Shown piece by piece: positions 1 through 6,021 of a stretch of 64,000 nucleotides of DNA. Every line of letters starts with the position of its first letter. Within the stretch, counting starts at the first letter, position 1. The translations under genes were made by a program, and so were the position numbers. The notes below the pieces were generated by a model. It was given only the letters and a program-made list of their open reading frames with translations. It had not been told where the DNA came from and made no database searches. The DNA is taken from the NCBI GenBank assembly GCA_902570915.1, contig CACGAB010000004.1:1-64000 (forward strand). Reading direction: 5' to 3'. The DNA comes from an uncultured Pelagibacteraceae bacterium. GTDB lineage: Bacteria; Pseudomonadota; Alphaproteobacteria; Pelagibacterales; Pelagibacteraceae.

Positions 1-48
1 TAATAATCGCTAATTATTGAAATAATTTTTTAATTAAGCTACTATTAT

Positions 49-621
49 ATGATGAATAATTTTGTTGAACAAAATGTTTCTTTAGAAAAATGTCCTGCAT
101 TAGTTTTAAATGCAGATTATAGACCGCTAAGCTACTATCCTTTATCTTTGTGGTCTTGGCAAGATACTGTCAAGTCGGTATTTTTAGATAGAGTTATTAT
201 AGTAAGTAGTTACGACAGAATAATTAGGAGTCCATCTTTTAATATGCAGCTACCGAGCGTTATTGCACTGAAAAATTATATTGTGCCCCAAACTAAACCA
301 AGTTTTACAAGATTTAACGTTTTTTTAAGAGATAAATTTTCTTGTCAATATTGTGGTAGTGGTGAAGAGCTAACTTTTGATCACTTGTTGCCAAGATCTA
401 AAGGGGGAGAAACTAATTGGGATAATGTTGTAACAGCTTGTTCCGAATGTAATGTTAAAAAGGGTGGTAAACTTTTAAAAACGTCAGGAATGAAGTTAAG
501 TCAGTACCCTTATCAACCTTCAACAGAAGATCTACATCGTAACGGAAAAAATTTTCCTCCAAATTATTTACATAAAAGTTGGATGGATTATTTGTATTGG
601 GACGTTGAGCTTGAAGCTTAA
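49..621 (+). CDS. HNH endonuclease family protein
   Basis: A 190-residue protein with a zinc-bound HNH fold. It has CQYC at residues 99-102, the DHLLPRSKGG segment carrying the HNH histidine, and CSEC at 131-134; the two CxxC pairs form the zinc knuckle. The N-terminal half (PALVLNADYRPL) matches the stand-alone HNH proteins common in alphaproteobacteria. By family it should be a metal-dependent nuclease; the biological substrate is not known to me. No restriction methylase or phage gene is adjacent, so a housekeeping role is more likely than defence. Two ATGs in tandem open the frame and there is no clear ribosome binding site. It converges with coq7, ending 4 bases away. Confidence 0.85.
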   Translation: MMNNFVEQNVSLEKCPALVLNADYRPLSYYPLSLWSWQDTVKSVFLDRVIIVSSYDRIIRSPSFNMQLPSVIALKNYIVPQTKPSFTRFNVFLRDKFSCQYCGSGEELTFDHLLPRSKGGETNWDNVVTACSECNVKKGGKLLKTSGMKLSQYPYQPSTEDLHRNGKNFPPNYLHKSWMDYLYWDVELEA

Positions 622-624
622 TCT

Positions 625-1155
625 CTAAATTTTTTCTGAAATACGAATAGCTATTTTTGAACCTGTTTTAATAATTTTGTCCATGATTGAATAAAATCCA
701 TTTTTTGAGGCGCCTTCTTCATAAGCTATATCTTTGTGGTCTAGCTCATCTTGTCTAAATTTAGTTATTTTTTTTTTCAATTCTTTTTCTTCTGGACCTA
801 ACTGATTAATTTGATCTAAATAATGTTTGTCTATTACTTCTTCAACTGATGCAGTACATAACATCGCTGCTTTTTTTCCTAATAACGTTGATCCAAATCC
901 TAAACCTATACCCATTAAGTCCCATAAAGGTAAAAATTTTGTAGGTTTAATATTTCTTTTTTTTATTTCATTTTCAAAAAATTGACAATGTTCTATCTCA
1001 TGCTCTTTCATGTCTTCAATTGTCTTTTTTAGACTCTCATTCTTAACAATTGTATTTAGAGCCAAAAGCTGGCCTTCATAAATTTTGACAGCTCCTCTCT
1101 CACCCGCATGATCAACTCTAATAAATTCTTCAACTTTATTACTTGTTTTTTTCAT
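625..1155 (-). CDS. coq7: demethoxyubiquinone hydroxylase (Coq7 family)
   Basis: This 176-residue protein should hydroxylate 5-demethoxyubiquinol in ubiquinone synthesis at the membrane. The carboxylate-bridged di-iron signature is visible: HAGERGAVKIYEGQ with E19, an ExxH-type segment (EHEIEHCQFF), the second-repeat ASVEEVIDKHY, and DELDHKDIA near the C terminus. The length is usual for bacterial Coq7. It is last in a minus-strand run with dsbB, which overlaps its start by 17 bases, so translational coupling is likely. An aerobic ubiquinone-based respiratory chain follows from this. No other ubi genes are in the window. Confidence 0.95.
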   Translation of the reverse strand: MKKTSNKVEEFIRVDHAGERGAVKIYEGQLLALNTIVKNESLKKTIEDMKEHEIEHCQFFENEIKKRNIKPTKFLPLWDLMGIGLGFGSTLLGKKAAMLCTASVEEVIDKHYLDQINQLGPEEKELKKKITKFRQDELDHKDIAYEEGASKNGFYSIMDKIIKTGSKIAIRISEKI

Positions 1156-1624
1156 ATTTAATAAAAATTTTTATGAGGGTTATAATAAATAAAAAACTTA
1201 ATACAACATTAATACTTGTTAGAGAAAATCCAAAAAACCTAAATGTCACATCCTTACAGCTTATAGTTTTTTTGCTTAACTCTTTAAGTAAATCTTCTTT
1301 AGTTATATTTTCTGTAAAATTCCTCGCGTTACATACGGTTGATTCCTCAAAAAAACCTTGTTCAATCCCATAATGGTAAATAGAAATTGTAAACGAAAAG
1401 GCAAAGGTAAGAATTAATAACAAAGTTAAAAATTTTTGATTTTTCTTTATGATAAAAATTATTGCAATTAAGATTATACTTATCCCATAGGGAATTCTCT
1501 CAATAATGCATAAATTACATGGTTGATGACCTAAAATATGTTCTACGAAATACGCAAAAATTAGTGCAGTAAAGCTAATAATTAAAATAATTTTTAGATA
1601 GAATTCATTTTTTAAATCAAACAT
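1139..1624 (-). CDS. dsbB: disulfide bond formation protein B (DsbB family)
   Basis: A 161-residue inner-membrane protein with four predicted hydrophobic helices. The quinone-linked redox pair C36-x-x-C39 sits in HQPCNLCIIERIPY after helix 1. A second cysteine pair, in ESTVCNAR and TISCKDVTF, lies in the second periplasmic loop. By family it reoxidises DsbA and passes electrons to ubiquinone. No dsbA lies nearby. The gene overlaps the downstream coq7 start by 17 bases and the upstream membrane-protein gene by 8 bases, suggesting one operon. Co-location with coq7 fits a shared dependence on quinone, but that is inference. Confidence 0.92.
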   Translation of the reverse strand: MFDLKNEFYLKIILIISFTALIFAYFVEHILGHQPCNLCIIERIPYGISIILIAIIFIIKKNQKFLTLLLILTFAFSFTISIYHYGIEQGFFEESTVCNARNFTENITKEDLLKELSKKTISCKDVTFRFFGFSLTSINVVLSFLFIITLIKIFIKYEKNK

Positions 1625-2222
1625 AAAATTTTATAATTAGATAAATCAATAAACCAATTATAACAATTAATAATCCAATTATTGTGAACCATTTTGACCC
1701 GTGCTTTTCCATAAATTCAGTAAATAAATTACCAAACTTATAAGAGAGGTATGAGACTATAAAAAATCTCAACCCTCTTGAAAACAAACTAATAAAGATG
1801 AATATAAAAAAATTAAAACTTATTAGGCCACTTGTAATGGTAAAAACTTTATAGGGAAGAGGTGTAAATCCTGCCAAAAAAAGTATACCTAACCAGGCAT
1901 AAAAACCCTCACTATTAAGTAAATTTTCTTTGATATTAGATAATTTATTTTCATATCCATAAAAACTCATAATTTGTGATCCAAAATCAAAAAAGAAAGC
2001 TCCAATTAAATAACCTATCATGCCACCCAAAACAGAAAAAATGGTAGCTATAAGAAAGATTTTGATAAAATCATTCTTTTTAGAGATCACCATCGGTATG
2101 ACCATAACGTCAGGAGGAATTGGAAAAAAAGAACTTTCAACGAAAGATACAATTGCTAAGTAATATTTTGAACTTTTGTGTGCCGCTAAATCTAAACACT
2201 TTTTATAAAGATTATAAAACAT
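1617..2222 (-). CDS. YqaA/DedA-like membrane protein (SNARE-associated, VTT domain)
   Basis: A 201-residue multi-pass membrane protein of the YqaA branch of the VTT/DedA superfamily. The characteristic SFVESSFFPIPPDVM segment lies near residues 27-41, followed by a glycine-rich GGMIGYLIGAFFF helix and an amphipathic FTPLPYKVFTITSG segment. Members of the wider superfamily act in lipid or undecaprenyl-phosphate translocation; the substrate of this branch is not established. It is first of the minus-strand dsbB-coq7 run. A second VTT-domain protein, of the TVP38 type, is at 55202-55924. Confidence 0.82.
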   Translation of the reverse strand: MFYNLYKKCLDLAAHKSSKYYLAIVSFVESSFFPIPPDVMVIPMVISKKNDFIKIFLIATIFSVLGGMIGYLIGAFFFDFGSQIMSFYGYENKLSNIKENLLNSEGFYAWLGILFLAGFTPLPYKVFTITSGLISFNFFIFIFISLFSRGLRFFIVSYLSYKFGNLFTEFMEKHGSKWFTIIGLLIVIIGLLIYLIIKFYV

Positions 2223-2281
2223 TTTTTGGTTTTAATATAATTTTAGTTCTTATACTATTTAATAAATTATTAAACAATTAT

Positions 2282-2366
2282 GGGCGAATGGCGGAACTGG
2301 TAGACGCGCACGACTCAAAATCGTGTTTCGCAAGAAGTGAGAGTTCGATTCTCTCTTCGCCCACCA
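2282..2366 (+). tRNA. tRNA-Leu (anticodon CAA)
   Basis: A complete 85-base cloverleaf. The acceptor GGGCGAA pairs with TTCGCCC, followed by discriminator A and an encoded CCA. The anticodon stem CACGA/TCGTG encloses loop CTCAAAA, giving anticodon CAA for UUG codons. A long type II variable arm and a T-arm GAGAG-TTCGATT-CTCTC are present. The gene ends only 4 bases before the acyl-CoA synthetase start codon. Confidence 0.97.
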
Positions 2367-2370
2367 TGTT

Positions 2371-4116
2371 ATGGAACTAAAACACACAAATAGCTTAGTA
2401 GAACTTTTTTTTAGAAAATCAGAGGAAAATATTCCAAAAAAATACAGTTTAAACGAGCCAGCGTTTTTAACAAATCTCAAACCTAAAGATCATGAATTAG
2501 TTAAATTAAGAGAGCCAACTTCGTATTCTTGGAGATTGATAGACGGGTATATAAGAATATTATCTAATTATCTAAAAAAAAAAATTTCAAAAGGTGATAG
2601 ATGTATATTACTTTCAGAAAATAGACCAGAATGGTTAGTTTCTGATTTATCAATTATGAATGCGGGTGGAGTAACAGTACCTTTATTTACTACTTACTCT
2701 GATAAAGATTATGAATATATAATTAAAGACTGTTCGCCAAAAGTTTGTATTGTTTCTAATCAAGAACAATTTGATAAGATCAAGAAATATATTACTAAAG
2801 ACATAAAACTTATATCAATAGATGGAATTAATGAAGAGGCAGATCTTTTTCATAATATCTTTACTAATTATCAAAATAATTTGATCGATGAAAACTTTAA
2901 AATTCTACATTCTGTTAATTCTGATTTAAAACGAAATGATCTTGCATGTATTATCTATACATCTGGAACGACTGGAAACCCAAAAGGAGTAATGTTGAGT
3001 CATGGAGGAATTTTATCCAATTGCGAGGGAGCATTAGATATTTTAGTACCTTTATTTAAAAATGAAAAACCAGTCTTTCTAACGTGGTTACCATTATCTC
3101 ATTCATATGAACATGCAGTCCAATTTGTTCAAATTTCACTTGGAGCAAAAGTTTATTATGCTGAAAGTCTGGAAAAATTATTATCTAATATGTCAGTTGC
3201 AAAACCAACAATAATGACAGCAGTCCCTAGATTTTATCAAAATTTATACAGTAAAATTTATATGAATTTCACAAAACAAAAAGGTCTTAAGAAGAAACTG
3301 ATTTCATCTACTATTTCACTTGGGATTAAAAAACTAAATAAAGGTAAATTTAGTTTGAAAGAAAATTTAATCAATTTTTTCTGTGAAAATTTGGTAAGAA
3401 GAAAAATTAAGAATCAATTTGGGGGTAAATTAAAGGCTTTTGTTTCTGGAGGGGGTGCCTTAGATCAAAAAATTGGTGAATTTTTGAATTCTATAGGATT
3501 ACCAACTTTGCAAGGATATGGATTAACTGAAGCCTCTCCCGTTGTTAGTTGTAATATTCCTGGAAAAATTAAGATTGAAACAGTGGGTCCTCCTTTCAAA
3601 ACTAATCAAGTAAAAATTGCTGAAGATGGTGAGATCCTAGTTAAAGGTGAAAACATTATGCTAGGTTACTGGAATAAAAAGAAAGAAACAGATGAAGTAA
3701 TTAAAGATGGTTGGTTACATACTGGGGACATAGGTGAAATTACAAAAGAGGGAAATTTAAAAATAACAGATAGAAAAAAAGAAATAATTGTCAATCTTGG
3801 TGGAGATAACATATCACCTTCCAAAATTGAAAATTTATTATGTTTAAATGAAAAAATTAAACAAAGTTTTGTATATGGAGATAAAAAAACATATCTAGTT
3901 GCATTGATTGTGAGTGAAAGTAGTGAAAATAAGAAAGAAATTGAAATTTATTTGGAAGATTTAAATAAAACTTTATCATTAGTAGAAAAAGTAAAAAAAT
4001 TTAAATTAATAAAAGAAGAATTTACAATTGAAAATGGAATGTTAACACCAACTTTGAAATTAAAAAGAAAAAAAATTTTAGAAAAATATAAAGAAGATTT
4101 AGAAAAACTTTATTAA
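2371..4116 (+). CDS. long-chain acyl-CoA synthetase (AMP-forming)
   Basis: A 581-residue ANL-superfamily enzyme. The ATP/AMP signature YTSGTTGNPKGVMLSH is near residue 195, GYGLTEASP near 385, and the hinge-side GWLHTGDIGE near 447, followed by TDRKKEIIVNLGGDNISP. These point to fatty acid activation to acyl-CoA via an acyl-adenylate; chain-length preference cannot be read. The ATG lies 4 bases after the tRNA-Leu CCA with no Shine-Dalgarno. The next internal Met is about 90 residues in, beyond conserved N-terminal sequence, so this start is needed. It resembles FadD15/FAA1-type synthetases more than E. coli FadD. Confidence 0.9.
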   Translation: MELKHTNSLVELFFRKSEENIPKKYSLNEPAFLTNLKPKDHELVKLREPTSYSWRLIDGYIRILSNYLKKKISKGDRCILLSENRPEWLVSDLSIMNAGGVTVPLFTTYSDKDYEYIIKDCSPKVCIVSNQEQFDKIKKYITKDIKLISIDGINEEADLFHNIFTNYQNNLIDENFKILHSVNSDLKRNDLACIIYTSGTTGNPKGVMLSHGGILSNCEGALDILVPLFKNEKPVFLTWLPLSHSYEHAVQFVQISLGAKVYYAESLEKLLSNMSVAKPTIMTAVPRFYQNLYSKIYMNFTKQKGLKKKLISSTISLGIKKLNKGKFSLKENLINFFCENLVRRKIKNQFGGKLKAFVSGGGALDQKIGEFLNSIGLPTLQGYGLTEASPVVSCNIPGKIKIETVGPPFKTNQVKIAEDGEILVKGENIMLGYWNKKKETDEVIKDGWLHTGDIGEITKEGNLKITDRKKEIIVNLGGDNISPSKIENLLCLNEKIKQSFVYGDKKTYLVALIVSESSENKKEIEIYLEDLNKTLSLVEKVKKFKLIKEEFTIENGMLTPTLKLKRKKILEKYKEDLEKLY

Positions 4117-4234
4117 TTAAAGTAAAAAATTTGATTATTAAGCGCATAAACATTAACTTTTTTATACATTAAAATTATAAAAATATTTTTGAATTTAAAA
4201 AATTTTTATAAAAATTTTAACTTCAATTAAAGAA

Positions 4235-4263
4235 TTGACATAACGTGTATAAAAAAATAAAAA
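4235..4263 (+). promoter_or_regulatory. candidate sigma-70 promoter for the 25-residue peptide gene
   Basis: A consensus -35 TTGACA at 4235-4240 is followed, 17 bases on, by an A/T-rich TAAAAA that could serve as a weak -10. A perfect TTGACA is rare in this AT-rich intergenic DNA and sits about 75 bases before the peptide start. The -10 element is the weak part of the call. Confidence 0.4.
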
Positions 4264-4272
4264 TAAGTAATT

Positions 4273-4292
4273 ACGAATCAATTTTGATTCGT
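4273..4292 (+). promoter_or_regulatory. perfect 8-bp hairpin in the leader of the 25-residue peptide gene
   Basis: ACGAATCA, loop ATTT, then TGATTCGT form a perfect inverted repeat. It ends 11 bases before the GGGAG ribosome binding site at 4304-4308. It may stabilise the mRNA, bind a regulator or tune translation. No U-tract follows, so it is not a standard terminator. Confidence 0.5.
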
Positions 4293-4314
4293 TTAACTAA
4301 AAAGGGAGCTAAAG

Positions 4315-4392
4315 ATGGCTAAAAGAAGAAAAAAAGCAAAGAAGGCTAAGAAAAAAGCTAAGAAAAAAGCTAAAAAAAGAAGAAGAAGATAA
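4315..4392 (+). CDS. 25-residue Lys/Arg/Ala-rich basic peptide
   Basis: A 25-residue frame, MAKRRKKAKKAKKK followed by more AKKK units and ending RRRR. Only M, A, K and R are used, as in histone H1 or protamine-like tails. Several signals support real expression: a strong AAAGGGAG ribosome binding site at 4301-4308 with 6-base spacing, an upstream TTGACA, a hairpin leader, and a strong terminator 23 bases after the stop. I do not recognise a named family; nucleic-acid binding is inferred from composition. It faces carD, whose protein carries a similar Lys-rich tail. An A-rich coincidence is the alternative, but the surrounding signals argue against it. Confidence 0.72.
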   Translation: MAKRRKKAKKAKKKAKKKAKKRRRR

Positions 4393-4411
4393 TAACTTAG
4401 TATTCTTTATT

Positions 4412-4454
4412 AAAAACGCTTCTCATTACGTTATGTGTGAGAGGCGTTTTTTTT
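4412..4454. terminator. bidirectional Rho-independent terminator
   Basis: ACGCTTCTCA at 4416-4425 pairs with TGAGAGGCGT at 4438-4447, 10 bp with one G-U, and an 8-T run follows on the plus strand. On the minus strand the same hairpin is followed by TTTTTA, so it can also end carD transcripts. Confidence 0.88.
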
Positions 4455-5322
4455 AGTCTTCAATAGTTTCCTCATTATCATTTTCTGAGATTGGTTCTTC
4501 ATCTTGGATTTCAGGCGCTGAACCTTTAACTGCTGTGGCCTCTTGTTTTACTTGATCATCTAAATTTCTTTTTAGTGCTTTATCTAATTTCTTTTGGGTA
4601 TCTTCCAAAGAAATATTCAATATTATTTTAAATTCAGACAAAATTCTCTCATAAGCTTTTTCAAAAAGTTGTCTCTCACTATAGGATTGATCGACCATCA
4701 AATCATCGCCTTTGTTAAGGTCTCGTACCACTTCAGCTAGCTCGTATATTTTTCCTGATGAAATTTTAGCTTCATACTCTTGAGCTCTTCTACTCCACAT
4801 AGATCTTTTAATTTTTGGCTTACTTTTTAAAATTGATATACATTTATTGACTTGATTTATTGTAGCTAGTGGACGGAGATGAGATTGTTTGTTAACTGGC
4901 ACCATTCCATTCGCTTTATCTTTTTCAAATTTAATCACATATGTCTCAACATCTATTCCACCAATACTAATCTTTTTAAATTCAGATATCTGTCCTACGC
5001 CATGTTTTGGATAAACAATGTAATCTTTAATTTTATATTCTCTTTTTTCAGTTGCTTGTTTGTTTACTTTTTTTATTTCAGGTTTAATCTCAGATCCTTT
5101 AGAAATCCTAAGATTTTCAGTTTTTAATTCAATATTTTTTTGAGTACTTTTAATTTTTTTTTTTGAAGAAACTTTTTTTAATTTTGATTTTACTGATTTA
5201 TTAATTTTCTTAGTTGGTTTTTTTAAATTTTTAGTAACATTTTTTTTAGCCACTTTTTTTGTTTTTTTTGATTTTTTTTTAAACGTTCTCTTTAAAATAT
5301 TTTTCAAACTTATTTTGCTCAT
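4453..5322 (-). CDS. carD: CarD family transcriptional regulator with Lys-rich N-terminal tail
   Basis: A 289-residue protein. Residues about 1-90 are a basic low-complexity tail rich in KKxKK runs. The CarD/CdnL/TRCF RNA-polymerase-interacting domain follows ([16 protein letters not shown], then [14 protein letters not shown]), with the helical DNA-contacting C-terminal part ([16 protein letters not shown]). By family it binds the RNA polymerase beta subunit and stabilises open complexes. I chose ATG 5322 (MSKISLKN), which overlaps fdxA by 44 bases; a GTG at 5364 would add 14 residues and enlarge the overlap. The fdxA-carD order is common in alphaproteobacteria. The long basic tail is unusual and could contact DNA. 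Confidence 0.9.
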   Translation of the reverse strand: MSKISLKNILKRTFKKKSKKTKKVAKKNVTKNLKKPTKKINKSVKSKLKKVSSKKKIKSTQKNIELKTENLRISKGSEIKPEIKKVNKQATEKREYKIKDYIVYPKHGVGQISEFKKISIGGIDVETYVIKFEKDKANGMVPVNKQSHLRPLATINQVNKCISILKSKPKIKRSMWSRRAQEYEAKISSGKIYELAEVVRDLNKGDDLMVDQSYSERQLFEKAYERILSEFKIILNISLEDTQKKLDKALKRNLDDQVKQEATAVKGSAPEIQDEEPISENDNEETIED

Positions 5323-5605
5323 CTTTATAATCTTCGTGGTCCGATGGTGGATCCTTTTTTTCACTTATATTAGGCCAGATTTCAGAATATTTTTTGTTGA
5401 TTTCTAACCATTTGTCACTACCTGGCTCCGTATCAGCTTGAATTGCATCTACTGGACATTCAGGTTCGCAAACGCCACAATCTATACACTCATCGGGTTT
5501 AATTACAAGCATATTTTTACCTTCATAAAAGCAATCAACTGGGCAAACATCAACACAATCAGTTAGTTTACATTTAATACATTTATCATTTACTAAATAT
5601 GTCAT
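5279..5605 (-). CDS. fdxA: 7Fe-8S ferredoxin (FdxA type)
   Basis: A 108-residue electron carrier of the alphaproteobacterial FdxA type. The first cluster region reads [18 protein letters not shown] and the second [16 protein letters not shown], the spacing expected for one 3Fe-4S and one 4Fe-4S cluster. The acidic tail ([19 protein letters not shown]) is typical. It acts in the cytoplasm; its partners cannot be read from the sequence. The stop codon of the TerB-like gene upstream and its start share position 5605, and its 3' end overlaps carD by 44 bases, a tight operon. Confidence 0.94.
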   Translation of the reverse strand: MTYLVNDKCIKCKLTDCVDVCPVDCFYEGKNMLVIKPDECIDCGVCEPECPVDAIQADTEPGSDKWLEINKKYSEIWPNISEKKDPPSDHEDYKDEQNKFEKYFKENV

Positions 5606-6018
5606 TATAAATTTTCATCCCTTATCTTTTCTTTAATGTCTCCCATTATTTTATTTTCAACATACAATAATCCTCCTAGCCTTCTCATTAAACTTGTCTC
5701 ATAGATATCCGCTTCTTTGTTAGAGTAAATAATTCTCCATAATGCCTCAATAATTTGAATTTTATTTTCCTCATTCATATTTTTGACTTCTTTTGTAAAA
5801 TTAAGGATTTGATTAGAATTATCCTCGATTTTGATCGCTTCATTAAACAATTCATCCAAATGATCATTTTTTACTCCGATTTTTAGCATTGTTTGTTTAA
5901 TAATTTTTTCCTCTTTTTCAGAGAAGTGTTCATCAATTTTTGCCGCGTGAATCAAAAGAGCACATATTTCAATTAAATTACTATTTATATCTACTTTTGC
6001 TTTTTTTTTAAAAATCAT
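5605..6018 (-). CDS. TerB-like protein
   Basis: A 137-residue all-alpha protein resembling the TerB/tellurite-resistance fold: [21 protein letters not shown] near residue 20, repeated helices, then [23 protein letters not shown]. The acidic [10 protein letters not shown] and SNKEADIYE segments match the pattern of two pseudo-symmetric metal-binding motifs in the family. The function is not established, and no other ter genes are present, so tellurite resistance should not be inferred. It lies between the helicase (3-base gap) and fdxA (1-base overlap). Many alphaproteobacteria have an S4-domain RNA-binding gene in this slot. Confidence 0.75.
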   Translation of the reverse strand: MIFKKKAKVDINSNLIEICALLIHAAKIDEHFSEKEEKIIKQTMLKIGVKNDHLDELFNEAIKIEDNSNQILNFTKEVKNMNEENKIQIIEALWRIIYSNKEADIYETSLMRRLGGLLYVENKIMGDIKEKIRDENL

Positions 6019-6021
6019 TTA

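Noticed and set aside
2120..2480. Open frames on both strands running through the tRNA-Leu gene
   Set aside because: They span a perfect tRNA cloverleaf and overlap the YqaA-like and acyl-CoA synthetase genes; no ribosome binding site or family match.
5323..5364. GTG start at 5364 for carD
   Set aside because: It adds 14 residues of fdxA-antisense-like sequence and doubles the overlap; ATG 5322 gives a natural N terminus.
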